A stretch of 18,721 nucleotides of DNA from Nitrospirae bacterium RIFCSPHIGHO2_01_FULL_66_17 (GCA_001803875.1 MHEO01000085.1:6743-25463), one strand, 5' to 3'. Shown: positions 1 through 8,024, counted from the stretch's first letter. Made by a program: numbers and translations. The notes: generated from the sequence alone by a model not told the origin.

Positions 1-108
1 GGCGTACCGCGACAGCTCGGCGACGAACGCCTCGCGCTTGGCCGCGACGTCGCCCCACAGCCCGCCGCGGCTCCCGATCATGTTGTACCCGTCGATGACG
101 ATGTCCAC
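1..108 (-). CDS. NYN-domain (YacP-like) RNA-binding/nuclease-like protein, N-terminal fragment
   Basis: Only the first 36 codons are inside the window; the rest runs off the left edge. The reading starts at a GTG (108-106) and begins VDIVIDGYNMIGSRGGLWGD, then continues in frame to base 1. A short beta strand ending in an aspartate followed by GYN(L/M)I is the opening signature of the NYN fold (YacP/DUF901 group), PIN-like proteins proposed to bind or cut RNA. The aspartate of IDGYN is the expected first acidic active-site residue. The start is preceded only by a weak GGGGCG purine patch. It lies 83 nt downstream of the phosphodiesterase gene, with a strong hairpin between them, so it may or may not share that transcript. 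The family call rests on this short N-terminus alone. Confidence 0.72.
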   Translation of the reverse strand, partial: MDIVIDGYNMIGSRGGLWGDVAAKREAFVAELSRYA

Positions 109-138
109 CGGCGCCCCGCCAAAGACCGCTCCCCCCCT

Positions 139-178
139 AAATCCCCCCCTTTAACAAAGGGGGGCGGGGGGGGATTTT
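139..178. repeat. C-tract/G-tract palindromic hairpin, possible terminator
   Basis: Bases 144-152 (six C then TTT) and 156-164 (AAA then six G) form a perfect 9-bp stem around a three-base loop. The arms extend outward through further C and G runs to matching AAAT and ATTT ends. It lies just after the stop of the phosphodiesterase gene and before the NYN gene. On the minus strand it is followed only by ATTTAGG, not a proper U tract, so it is a poor classical terminator. C-run/TTT/AAA/G-run palindromes of this kind are known as dispersed intergenic repeats in many bacteria; membership of such a family here is inference. Confidence 0.6.
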
Positions 179-191
179 CTCAAACGTCGCC

Positions 192-1352
192 TCACACCTC
201 CGCGACGACGAGTGGCACATACATCTCCTCGGGGCTCAGACCCCCGTGCAGGCCGATATGGGCGTACCGCCGCTCGCCCGCCACCCAGTCCTTGATCGCC
301 CACGTCCCCTGCATGATCAGCGTGTAATCGCCGACCCGTTCCAGAAGCCGCGGGTGCGGCGGACCAAGGCCGAAGTAGCCCTGCTCGACCAATGCCCGGC
401 TCTCGACGAGGGCGGCGCGCTCGCCAAAATGTTCGCGCACGTAGCGCTCGAACGCGTCCCGTTGCTCCGGATGGACGTAGCAGTAGGCCGCCCGCCGATC
501 CCCGCAGAGCGGCAGCCGCAGCGTCGACGCGAGCGCCGGGTGGCGGTCCAGCTCGATGAGCCGGTCGGGTCCCGAATCGATCAGGCCGTGGTCGCCGGTC
601 ACGATCACGAGGCTCCCGCTGCCGGCGATCGCGCGCAGAAACGCCTCGAACGCCCGGTCGAACTCGGCGAGGTGCGCGGCCACGAGGGCGCTCCCGATCC
701 CGTGCTCGTGCGCGAGACCGTCGAGCTCGGGCCAGTAGGCATACACGTACTGGCGGGGATCGGGTTCGCGCAGAATGCGCTCGATCGTCTGAAAGAACCC
801 CCGGGGCGCTCGATACGGCCGCCGCTCGGCCCGGCCGCCGTATACCGTGTTGAACTCGGACCCGGCGATCCGCCGGGGCACGACCAGGTACGACCGGGCG
901 CGGAGCCGGTCGACGAGCGGGACCTGGTCGAACAGCTTCGCCGCGTCGACGCCCGCGTGCCCGCGAGGCGCCCCACCGACCCGTGGCCGACACGGCAGAA
1001 CGGCGGTGACCCCGCCGAGTGCCGGCACGTTGACGAACCAGCCGGTGAGCGCGTGCTGCTGCGGCGCCACGCCGGTCAGGATCGTCGCGAGGGCGGCCGC
1101 GGTCGTGGACGGAAACACCGACGTGATCCTGCCCTCGATCCGGCGATGGAGCGCGCCGTCCCCGCCGGCCCGGACCAGAAAGTCGTAACCCAGGCCGTCG
1201 ACGACCAGCAGCACCACGCGCTTCGCGCGGCGCAGACGCGACGGGGCCAGCCCGGACAGGGGCGCGTAGCGCGGGGTTTCATCCCCCAGGCCGGCCTCGA
1301 TCGAGGCCATCAGATTGACCAGGCTTCCGGCCTTGTAATCGGGCAGCACCAT
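192..1352 (-). CDS. Alkaline phosphatase superfamily protein (type I phosphodiesterase/nucleotide pyrophosphatase)
   Basis: This 386-aa protein belongs to the metal-dependent phosphodiesterase/nucleotide pyrophosphatase family (PF01663 type). The two-metal site and nucleophile are visible in order: D52 in LLVVDGLGYDF, the nucleophile T84 in SVFPSTTAAALATILTG, D211 and H215 in DGLAHEHG, D254/H255 in VTGDHGL, and H369 in LHGGLSPEEM. There is no obvious signal peptide, so a cytoplasmic location is likely; the substrate cannot be read from the sequence. I chose the ATG at 1352 (MVLPDYKAGSLVNLM) because the conserved N-terminal strand follows directly. A GTG 33 nt upstream is possible but has no ribosome-binding site. 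It is third in a run of genes after the FKBP and ExoD genes, 85 nt after the latter, and probably cotranscribed with them. Confidence 0.9.
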   Translation of the reverse strand: MVLPDYKAGSLVNLMASIEAGLGDETPRYAPLSGLAPSRLRRAKRVVLLVVDGLGYDFLVRAGGDGALHRRIEGRITSVFPSTTAAALATILTGVAPQQHALTGWFVNVPALGGVTAVLPCRPRVGGAPRGHAGVDAAKLFDQVPLVDRLRARSYLVVPRRIAGSEFNTVYGGRAERRPYRAPRGFFQTIERILREPDPRQYVYAYWPELDGLAHEHGIGSALVAAHLAEFDRAFEAFLRAIAGSGSLVIVTGDHGLIDSGPDRLIELDRHPALASTLRLPLCGDRRAAYCYVHPEQRDAFERYVREHFGERAALVESRALVEQGYFGLGPPHPRLLERVGDYTLIMQGTWAIKDWVAGERRYAHIGLHGGLSPEEMYVPLVVAEV

Positions 1353-1357
1353 CGGGG

Positions 1358-1444
1358 TCAGGTCGCCTCGACGCGGCGGTAACACGCGTGCTTGACGCCA
1401 TCCACCGCGGCCAACAGGTCCGCCTTGGAGACGTCGATCAGAAG
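1358..1444 (-). other. Short open frame between the ExoD gene and the phosphodiesterase gene
   Basis: Directly after the ExoD stop codon, in the +1 frame, 28 codons stay open and read LLIDVSKADLLAAVDGVKHA followed by CYRRVEAT and TGA, five nt before the phosphodiesterase ATG. The peptide has a plausible helical, charged composition and protein-like codon usage. It has no good initiation codon: the only candidate is a CTG overlapping the ExoD stop. It could be the remnant of a lost gene, a frameshifted ExoD tail, a small leader peptide coupling the two genes, or chance in GC-rich DNA. Confidence 0.2.
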
Positions 1445-2064
1445 AACCCCAGGCGGTGGACCCCGGCCTCGCCGAGCCACCAGAGCATCGCGAGGTAGGT
1501 CCACGCGGCGCCGGCCATGAAATACCCCGCGACGATCACCGCCCCGTCCTCCTCCATCATTCCCAGCGCCAGCAGGAGAATCGACCACGCCGGGATCGTG
1601 TTGGAAAACGGGATCGGCAGCGGCAGTGTCAACAGAAACGCGCTCGAGACGATCGCAAGCCCATTCAGCACGGTGAAGCTCGGCCACCGCTTGAAGAACC
1701 GCATCCGGGGGTGGACGACCTTCTCCATGCGCCGCGCCACCGCAAGCGCGCCCTTCACCAGCTTCGCCAGCGTGTCGTGGGCAATCTCGCGCCGGAGGAC
1801 CCACCGGGGAAGCCACGGGCGCTGCCGCAGCGCGATGCGGAAGCCGAAGATCATCAGCGCGATCCCGAACGGCGTGGAGAGGCCGGGGAGCGGAATCGGC
1901 TGGCAGAACGGCAGCACGAGAATGATGACGAGGACATCCATCCCGCGCCCGCGCAGGACCTCGACGATCTCGCCCAGCGCGAGCGCCCGGCCCCCGGCGT
2001 GGTCGAGGAGCTGCCGCAGGTCGTCCGACAGCGTGGTCGGGTGGTGGGGCGCGCTCCGCGTCAC
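1438..2064 (-). CDS. ExoD-family exopolysaccharide synthesis-associated membrane protein
   Basis: This is a 208-aa integral membrane protein of the ExoD family, originally linked to exopolysaccharide production in rhizobia; the biochemical role is not established. A soluble N-terminus (LSDDLRQLLDHAGGRALALG) is followed by the family hallmark around residues 42-80: the hydrophobic stretch DVLVIILVLPFCQPIPLPG, then STPFGIALMIFGFRIAL. Further membrane segments follow a basic loop (about residues 135-205), including LLTLPLPIPFSNTIPAWSIL and the motif LGMMEEDG. The length is normal for the family. The start is a GTG preceded at good distance by GAGGGG. It begins 36 nt after the FKBP stop and is probably in the same transcript. 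Confidence 0.88.
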   Translation of the reverse strand: MTRSAPHHPTTLSDDLRQLLDHAGGRALALGEIVEVLRGRGMDVLVIILVLPFCQPIPLPGLSTPFGIALMIFGFRIALRQRPWLPRWVLRREIAHDTLAKLVKGALAVARRMEKVVHPRMRFFKRWPSFTVLNGLAIVSSAFLLTLPLPIPFSNTIPAWSILLLALGMMEEDGAVIVAGYFMAGAAWTYLAMLWWLGEAGVHRLGFF

Positions 2065-2100
2065 GGTCGGCGCCCCCTCACGGCAACGCGACGCCCGCCG

Positions 2101-2790
2101 TCACTTGATCGACAGCAGCTCGATCTCGAAGATCAGCGTGGCGTTGGGGCCGATCGCCTGGCCGGCGCCCTGCGGTCCGTACGCGAGGTTCGACGGGATG
2201 ACGAGTTGCCATTTGGACCCGACCTTCATCAGTTGGAGCGCCTCGGTCCAGCCCTTGATCACCCCGTTGACCGGAAAGCTCGCGGGCTCCCCGCGCTTGT
2301 ACGAGCTGTCGAATTCGGTGCCGTCGATCAGCGTGCCCCGGTAGTGGGTGGTGACGGTGTCGGTCGCCTTGGGGATCTTGCCGGTCCCCTCCTTGATCAC
2401 CTGGTACTGCAGCCCGCTCGGGAGCGTGACCACCCCCTTCTTTTTCTTATTCTCGGCCAGGAACACCTCGCCCTCCTTCTGGTTCTTGTCGGCGCGTTGC
2501 TTGGCCATTTCCTGCGCCTTGGCCGCCATCTGCTGCTGGAATTGGGCGAGGACCTTCCGCACCTCGTCCTCGGTCAGCAACGGCTTGCCACCCGACATCC
2601 CGTCGGCGATCCCCGCCGCCAGCGCCTTCTGATCGAGGTCGACCGACTGCCGCTTGAAGTTCGTGCCGATGTCGAGCCCGATGCTGTAGCTGACCTTGTC
2701 CTTGTCCGTCTTCAGAACCGGCCGGTCTTCCGCGTGGGCGAAACCGGCAAACCCCGCGAGGACGACGATGGCCACCAATTGAACGAACAT
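2101..2790 (-). CDS. Secreted FKBP-type peptidyl-prolyl cis-trans isomerase (FkpA/Mip-like)
   Basis: This is a 229-aa periplasmic folding catalyst that isomerises X-Pro bonds. Residues 1-20 (MFVQLVAIVVLAGFAGFAHA) form a signal peptide with an AHA cleavage site before ED. Residues about 30-115 are the helical FKBP_N dimerisation domain (SYSIGLDIGTNFK, then a charged helix), and residues 120-229 are the FKBP_C catalytic domain. Binding-pocket residues are in place: Y150 in THYRGTL, F160/D161 in DGTEFDSS, V177-I178, W181 and Y204 in NLAYGP. The domain ends with TLIFEIELLSIK. The start is fixed by an AAGGAG ribosome-binding site six nt upstream of the ATG at 2790; an in-frame extension upstream overlaps the predicted promoter and is rejected. 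There is no lipobox cysteine, so the protein is predicted soluble rather than lipid-anchored. Confidence 0.95.
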   Translation of the reverse strand: MFVQLVAIVVLAGFAGFAHAEDRPVLKTDKDKVSYSIGLDIGTNFKRQSVDLDQKALAAGIADGMSGGKPLLTEDEVRKVLAQFQQQMAAKAQEMAKQRADKNQKEGEVFLAENKKKKGVVTLPSGLQYQVIKEGTGKIPKATDTVTTHYRGTLIDGTEFDSSYKRGEPASFPVNGVIKGWTEALQLMKVGSKWQLVIPSNLAYGPQGAGQAIGPNATLIFEIELLSIK

Positions 2791-2795
2791 CCGCT

Positions 2796-2801
2796 CTCCT
2801 T
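2796..2801 (-). promoter_or_regulatory. Ribosome-binding site of the FKBP gene
   Basis: AAGGAG on the minus strand, five nt from the ATG at 2790. It decides in favour of this start over the 31-codon longer in-frame reading. Confidence 0.85.
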
Positions 2802-2854
2802 TTCTGCGTCGTATGAGGTTCACTGCGTCGGTTGTGCAACGTTGCGTACCGATA

Positions 2855-2883
2855 CGTATACCTTCGCGCCGCGCAAACTTCAA
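2855..2883 (-). promoter_or_regulatory. Putative sigma70-type promoter for the FKBP-ExoD-phosphodiesterase genes
   Basis: On the minus strand TTGAAG (2883-2878) and TATACG (2860-2855) are separated by exactly 17 nt. Each hexamer matches four of six consensus bases. Transcription would start near 2848, giving a leader of about 58 nt before the FKBP ATG. It lies just downstream of the hairpin repeat that follows nuoN, which suggests the FKBP gene set is transcribed independently of nuo. Confidence 0.5.
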
Positions 2884-2919
2884 GCGAAAGTTTTTTGCGT
2901 GGGCATCACGACACGCATC

Positions 2920-3074
2920 GGAGCCTGTTCAGGAAGGGTCAGATGCAAGGCGGAGCGAGGAATCCCCTCTAGCGTGACGGACGAATGCTGCTTCCCGCCG
3001 GAGCGTACTGTGTCGTACGTGAGGAGGGATTCCGAAGCGACAACGCAGCAGGTGGCCATTCATGGACAGGCTCC
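2920..3074. repeat. Long imperfect hairpin repeat (MITE/REP-like), copy 1, after nuoN
   Basis: This 155-bp element begins GGAGCCTGTTCAGGAA (2920-2935) and ends TTCATGGACAGGCTCC (3059-3074), so its termini are inverted repeats. The arms pair along most of their length, for example GGAATCCC at 2959-2966 with GGGATTCC at 3026-3033. Near the centre is the mark GGAGCGTACTGTGTCGTACG followed by TGAG. The element shares both ends, CAAGGCG, the GTAC centre and CAACGCAG with a second copy at 8356-8481, in the same orientation. Its outer end touches the nuoN stop codon (3076-3074). No open frame is visible, so any movement would need an enzyme encoded elsewhere. I see no target-site duplication. On the nuo transcript it would fold into a long stem that could protect or end the 3' end. 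Confidence 0.85.
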
Positions 3075-4516
3075 TACGGCACTTGCAAGATCGCGGCCTT
3101 TGTCGCATCGATCAGCGGGGCGGGGTAGAGGCCGATGAAGAGAACGGCCAGCGTCGTGACGATCAGCGCCAGCGAGGCGGCGGGTGAGGTGGCGAGGTCG
3201 AAGTCGCGGCCGGGCTCGCGCATGTACATCACCATCACCACGCGCAGGTAGTAATAGGCCGACACCGCGGAGAGCAGGACGCCGACCACGGCCAGCCAGA
3301 CCAGGCCGGCCTCGACGGCGCCCATGAACAGGTAGAACTTCGCCACGAACCCGGCGGTGGGCGGAAGGCCGGCCAGGGAGAACATGAAGATGAGCATGAT
3401 CACCGCGGCCACCGGGTTCTTCTTCGCCAGACCCGTGAAATCGGCGATGTCCTCGCCCCGCATGCCGCCCTTGCGCAGGATGATGACCACGCCGAACGCG
3501 CCCAGGTTCATCAGCGCGTAGATCATCAAATAGAGCATCAGGCTCATCGTGCCCAGGCCGCCGCCGACGATGATCCCGATCAAGGCGTAGCCGGCGTGGG
3601 CGATCGAGGAGTAGGCGAGCATGCGCTTGATGTTGGTCTGCACGATCGCCACCACGTTGCCCAGGACCATGGTCGCCACGGCGAGCGTGATCAGGATCGG
3701 CTGCCAGTGGGCCTTGACCCCCCCCAGCGCCTCGGCGAAGACGCGGAGGAAGACGGCGAAGCTCGCGGCCTTGGGCGCGACCGACATGAAGGCCGTGACC
3801 GGCGTGGGCGAGCCCTCGTAGACGTCCGGCGTCCACATGTGGAACGGCACCGCCGCCACCTTGAACCCGAACCCGACCACCAGGAAACTCATGCTCAGCA
3901 GGAGGCCGGGGTTGTCGACGGCGCCCGCGGCGAAAAACGCGCCGAGCCCCTTGAGGTTGGTCGTGCCGGCGATCCCGTAGAGGATCGAGATCCCGTAGAG
4001 GAGGATCGCGGAGGAGAACGACCCCAGGATGAGGTACTTCGCGGAGGCCTCGACCGAGCGGCTCTCGTGGCGCTTAAAGCCCGCCATGATATAGAGCGAA
4101 ATCGAGAGCAATTCGAGCCCCAGGTAGATCATGATCAGGTCTCCCGCCGAAACCATGACCATCATCCCCGCGGTGGCGAGCAGGATGAACCCGTAGTATT
4201 CGCCGAGGTGGATCTTCTCGATCTCGAGGTACGTCATCGAGAGCAGGATCGTGATCGCCCCGGCCAGGTAGACCAGCATCTTGAAATAGGTGGCGTACGG
4301 GTCGAGCGTGAACATCCCGCTGAAGATCTCGGTCTCGACCGCGGCGAGCTTCCAGCTCCCGTAGAATGCGACCGCGAGGATCCCGATCGCGAAGTAGCCG
4401 AGCTTGTCCTTCTCGTGCTTCGGGATCGCCAGATCGAACAGGAACAACGCGCAGGCGCCGATCGTGAGCACGATCTCGGGCGCGATGGCGACGAGTTGGA
4501 ACCACGAAAAATTCAT
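3074..4516 (-). CDS. nuoN: NADH-quinone oxidoreductase subunit N (complex I)
   Basis: This is a 480-aa antiporter-like membrane subunit, one of the three large proton-channel proteins of the complex I membrane arm. It is hydrophobic throughout, consistent with about 14 transmembrane helices. Channel residues are present: E135 in YLGLELLSISLYIMAGF (helix 5), K219 in GFGFKVAAVPFHMWTPD (helix 7) and K249 in MSVAPKAASFAVFLR. These match the conserved Glu/Lys pair of NuoN. The ATG at 4516 has a GAGGAG site five nt upstream and starts 13 nt after the nuoM stop. The TAG stop abuts the terminal inverted repeat of hairpin copy 1, so the last gene of the operon ends at a mobile-looking element. The protein looks full length. 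Confidence 0.98.
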   Translation of the reverse strand: MNFSWFQLVAIAPEIVLTIGACALFLFDLAIPKHEKDKLGYFAIGILAVAFYGSWKLAAVETEIFSGMFTLDPYATYFKMLVYLAGAITILLSMTYLEIEKIHLGEYYGFILLATAGMMVMVSAGDLIMIYLGLELLSISLYIMAGFKRHESRSVEASAKYLILGSFSSAILLYGISILYGIAGTTNLKGLGAFFAAGAVDNPGLLLSMSFLVVGFGFKVAAVPFHMWTPDVYEGSPTPVTAFMSVAPKAASFAVFLRVFAEALGGVKAHWQPILITLAVATMVLGNVVAIVQTNIKRMLAYSSIAHAGYALIGIIVGGGLGTMSLMLYLMIYALMNLGAFGVVIILRKGGMRGEDIADFTGLAKKNPVAAVIMLIFMFSLAGLPPTAGFVAKFYLFMGAVEAGLVWLAVVGVLLSAVSAYYYLRVVMVMYMREPGRDFDLATSPAASLALIVTTLAVLFIGLYPAPLIDATKAAILQVP

Positions 4517-4529
4517 CCGCGCTCCTCGC

Positions 4530-6068
4530 TCACGACGGTAACACGGCGCGGACCGCGCTCCACAACAGGTCGGACCACGACAGCGCCGCCTGCGAGCCGG
4601 TTCCGACCCGGGTCTGATCGATCAGGTGGTTCACCGATGCGTGCAGCACGTCGAGCACCGGACCCGGATACAGGCCGATCCAGAAGACCGCGACGACCAG
4701 GGGGGCGACCGTCGCCAGCTCCCTCAGGCTCAGGTCGGGGTGGCCGGCGTTTCTTGGATTGGCTTCGCCGAACAGCACCCGCTGGACCATCCACAGCATG
4801 TAGACCGCGGCGAGGATGACGCCCAGCGAGGCGGCCACCGCGTATGCCGGCCGCGTGATGAACGCGCCCAGAAGGACCAGGAACTCGCCCACGAAGCTGT
4901 TCGTGCCGGGCAGGCCCAGCGACGACAGCGAGAAGATCACGAGCATCGCCGCATAGAGGGGCATCGTCCTGGCCAGACCGCCGTAATCCGCGATCAGGCG
5001 GCTGTGCGTGCGGTCGTACAGGATGCCGACGCAGAGGAACAGCGCGCCGGTGGTGATCCCGTGGTTGACCATCTGCAACATCGCGCCTTCGATCCCCTGC
5101 ACTGTAAACACGAAGAGTCCCAGCGTCACGAAGCCCATGTGGCTGACGCTCGAATAGGCGATGAGCTTCTTGAGGTCGGCCTGGGCGAGCGCCATGTATG
5201 CGCCGTAGATGATCGCGACGACCGAGAGCGCGAGCACAAACGGGGTGAAGAGCGCCGAGGCGTCGGGGAGCATCGGCAGGGAGAACCGCACGAACCCGTA
5301 CCCCCCCATCTTCAACAGCACGCTCGCCAGGATCACGCTGCCCGCGGTCGGCGCCTCCACGTGCGCGTCGGGTAGCCATGTGTGGAACGGGAACATCGGC
5401 ACCTTGATCGCGAACGCGAGGAAGAACGCCACGAACATCCAGAACTGGAACGCCGCCGGGTACGGCTGGCCCATCAGGTCCGGGATCGAAAACGTGTGGC
5501 CGCCCGCGAAGTAGAGCGCGATCATCGCGACCAGAAGCAGGAGCGAGCCCGCCAGCGTGTAGAGGAAGAACTTGATCGCCGCGTAAATCCGGTTGGCGCC
5601 CCCCCAGACGCCGATGATGAGGTACATCGGGATCAGCATGGCCTCCCAGAAGACGTAGAAGAGGACGAAGTCGAGCGCGACGAAGACCCCCAGCATCGCG
5701 GTCTCCATCAGCAGGACGGCCATCATGAACTCTTTGACCCGCTTGTCGATCGAGTTCCAGGAGCAGAGCACGACGATCGGCGACAGGAACGTGGTTAACA
5801 GCACGAGCAGCAGGCTGATGCCGTCCACGCCGACCGCGTAGTTGATGTTGAACGTCGGGATCCACGCGTACTCCTCGACGAACTGGAACGCGTGGGTGCC
5901 GCGGTCGAAGGCGATCCACAGCGGGATCGAGGCGACCAGCGTGATCAACGTGGTCCCGAGCGCCAGCCACTTCACGGCCATGGCGCTGCGCAGCGCCATG
6001 GCCGCCAGCGCGCCGGCGAGCGGCGCGAACACCACGATCGAGAGGAGCGGATAACCCGCGTCAGGCAC
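4530..6068 (-). CDS. nuoM: NADH-quinone oxidoreductase subunit M (complex I)
   Basis: This is a 512-aa antiporter-like proton-pumping subunit of the membrane arm. The conserved helix-5 glutamate is E142 in FYVFWEAMLIPMYLIIG. The helix-7 lysine is K222 in FAIKVPMFPFHTWLPDAHVE. The stretch QADLKKLIAYSSVSHMGFV is also typical of NuoM. The start is a GTG at 6068 (then PDAGYPLLSIVVFAPL), 11 nt after the nuoL stop with AAGGG seven nt upstream. Longer in-frame readings into nuoL lack membrane character and are rejected. It is followed 13 nt later by nuoN. Confidence 0.97.
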   Translation of the reverse strand: MPDAGYPLLSIVVFAPLAGALAAMALRSAMAVKWLALGTTLITLVASIPLWIAFDRGTHAFQFVEEYAWIPTFNINYAVGVDGISLLLVLLTTFLSPIVVLCSWNSIDKRVKEFMMAVLLMETAMLGVFVALDFVLFYVFWEAMLIPMYLIIGVWGGANRIYAAIKFFLYTLAGSLLLLVAMIALYFAGGHTFSIPDLMGQPYPAAFQFWMFVAFFLAFAIKVPMFPFHTWLPDAHVEAPTAGSVILASVLLKMGGYGFVRFSLPMLPDASALFTPFVLALSVVAIIYGAYMALAQADLKKLIAYSSVSHMGFVTLGLFVFTVQGIEGAMLQMVNHGITTGALFLCVGILYDRTHSRLIADYGGLARTMPLYAAMLVIFSLSSLGLPGTNSFVGEFLVLLGAFITRPAYAVAASLGVILAAVYMLWMVQRVLFGEANPRNAGHPDLSLRELATVAPLVVAVFWIGLYPGPVLDVLHASVNHLIDQTRVGTGSQAALSWSDLLWSAVRAVLPS

Positions 6069-6079
6069 GACGAGACCCT

Positions 6080-8011
6080 TTATCTGAAGAAGTAAATGCC
6101 GACCACCAGCACCGCCCCCAGCGCCATGAACAGCGCGTAGTGCTGGAGCTGCCCGCTCTGCATCAGCCGCAGCAGCGCGGCCCACGCCTGGGTGACGCGC
6201 CCCACCCCATTGACCGCGCCGTCGATAATCGCCACGTCCACGCCGCGCCAGAGGGCGCGCGCGAGCGCCACGGTCGGGCGCACGAAAACGGCGTCGTAGA
6301 TCTCATCGACGTACCACTTGTTGAACGACACCCGGTAGAGCGCACCCGCCACCGACGCGAGCCGCTGGGGCAGGCCGGGCGACACCACATAGAAGGCGTA
6401 GGCCAACGCGATCCCGCAGGCGGCCGCCGCCACCGAGACCAGCATGAGCGCGTACTCGACGCCCGAGTGCCCGGCCGCGTGCTCGGCGGCCTCGTGCGCT
6501 TGGAGCACCGGCGCGAGGAACGGGTCGATCGCGTTCATACCCTCGGCCGGAATCCCGACCCACCCCACCGTCAGCGACAGGATCGCCAGGGCCACGAGCG
6601 GGATCGTGATCACCGCGGGGGATTCGTGCAGATGGTGCGCGGCCTCTTTGGACACGCGCGATCGGCCGTGGAAGACCGAGAAGACGAGCCGGAAGATGTA
6701 GAACGCGGTCAGGAACGCGGTGACGAGGCCGAGCGCCCAGAACAGCACGCCGGTCCCGCCCGACGAGAACGCCTTCCAGAGGATTTCGTCCTTGGAGAAG
6801 AACCCCGCGAACGGCGGGATCCCGGCGAGCGCGATCGCGCCGGCCAGGAACGTCCAATACGTGATCGGCATGGCCGATTTCAGACCGCCCATCCGACGGA
6901 GATCCTGCTCCCCCGAGAGCGCGTGGATCACGCTGCCGCACCCCAGGAACAGGAGCGCCTTGAACGCGCCGTGGGTGAGGAGGTGGAAGATGCCGGCGGC
7001 GTAGGCGCCGAGGCCGCACGCCATCATCATGTAGCCGAGCTGGCTGACGGTGGAGTACGCGACGATGCGCTTGATGTCGTTCTGCGTCAGCGCGATCGTG
7101 GCGGCAAAGATCGCCGTGACGCCCCCCGTCCACGCGACGACGTCCATCGCGACCGGGGAGAGGTTGAACAGGGGATTGAGCCGCGCGACCAGGAACACGC
7201 CCGCGGTGACCATGGTCGCCGCGTGGATCAGGGCGGAGATCGGGGTCGGGCCTTCCATCGCATCGGGCAGCCAGGTGTGGAGCGGCAGTTGCGCCGACTT
7301 GCCGACCGCACCCACGAAGAGCAGGAGCGCGATCAGCGTGATCACGTCCACCGGCCACTCGCCGCCCGCCCAGCCGAGGAGGTTGATCGTTTGGCCGACG
7401 TGATCCGGCGCGGCGGAGAACACGGCCTGATAGTCCAGCGACCCGAACGTGACGAACGCGAGCAGGATGCCAAGGCCGAACCCGAAATCGCCGATCCGGT
7501 TGACCACGAACGCCTTGGTCGCCGCGTCGCACGCCGACTTTTTCTCGTACCAGTGCGCGATCAACAGGTACGAGCACAGGCCGACCGCCTCCCAGAAGAC
7601 ATAGAGCTGCAGGAAGTTGTCGGCCATCACGAGCATGAGCATGGAGAACGTGAACAGGGCAATGTACGCGAAGAAGCGGGCGTACCCCTTGTCCCCGTGC
7701 AGGTAGCCGACCGTATAGAGGTGGACCAGCGCGCTGACGGTGGTGACGAGCAGGAGCATCACGGCGGTGAGCTGGTCGACGTGCAGCGCGATGTCGACGT
7801 TCAGCGAACCCGATCCGATCCACCGATACAGCGTCTCGTGGAGCGTGGCGCCCCCGGCGACCTCCAGAAACGCGGCGACCGACAGCACCCACGACCCCGC
7901 CACCGCGGGTACGGCGACCCAGTGCGCGCGCGGCCCAATCCAGCGCCCGAACAGGCCGGTGACGAGAAACGCCACTAATGGAAGGAGGGGGATCAGGACG
8001 ATCGAGGACAT
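6080..8011 (-). CDS. nuoL: NADH-quinone oxidoreductase subunit L (complex I)
   Basis: This is a 643-aa distal antiporter-like proton-pumping subunit. Key channel residues are E141 in LYVFWEAVGLCSYLLI, K238 in FVGAVGKSAQLPLHTWLPDA and H263 in ISALIHAATMVTAGVF. The C-terminal third, after about residue 490, departs from the NuoM/NuoN plan. It carries the linker KWYVDEIYDAVFVRP, the long lateral helix and a final transmembrane segment ending VVGIYFFR, as expected for NuoL. I chose the ATG at 8011; TTG and CTG codons just upstream are less likely. There are 13 nt between the nuoK stop and this start, with only a weak ribosome-binding site. Confidence 0.97.
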   Translation of the reverse strand: MSSIVLIPLLPLVAFLVTGLFGRWIGPRAHWVAVPAVAGSWVLSVAAFLEVAGGATLHETLYRWIGSGSLNVDIALHVDQLTAVMLLLVTTVSALVHLYTVGYLHGDKGYARFFAYIALFTFSMLMLVMADNFLQLYVFWEAVGLCSYLLIAHWYEKKSACDAATKAFVVNRIGDFGFGLGILLAFVTFGSLDYQAVFSAAPDHVGQTINLLGWAGGEWPVDVITLIALLLFVGAVGKSAQLPLHTWLPDAMEGPTPISALIHAATMVTAGVFLVARLNPLFNLSPVAMDVVAWTGGVTAIFAATIALTQNDIKRIVAYSTVSQLGYMMMACGLGAYAAGIFHLLTHGAFKALLFLGCGSVIHALSGEQDLRRMGGLKSAMPITYWTFLAGAIALAGIPPFAGFFSKDEILWKAFSSGGTGVLFWALGLVTAFLTAFYIFRLVFSVFHGRSRVSKEAAHHLHESPAVITIPLVALAILSLTVGWVGIPAEGMNAIDPFLAPVLQAHEAAEHAAGHSGVEYALMLVSVAAAACGIALAYAFYVVSPGLPQRLASVAGALYRVSFNKWYVDEIYDAVFVRPTVALARALWRGVDVAIIDGAVNGVGRVTQAWAALLRLMQSGQLQHYALFMALGAVLVVGIYFFR

Positions 8012-8024
8012 CAGCAAGAACCCG

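Noticed and set aside
2101..2883. 260-codon FKBP reading with 31 extra N-terminal residues
   Set aside because: The extension overlaps the predicted promoter and precedes a textbook AAGGAG site and signal peptide at 2790.
4530..6185. 551-codon NuoM reading starting inside nuoL
   Set aside because: The first 39 codons are the shadow of the nuoL 3' end and lack membrane character; a GTG with a ribosome-binding site at 6068 fits the family.
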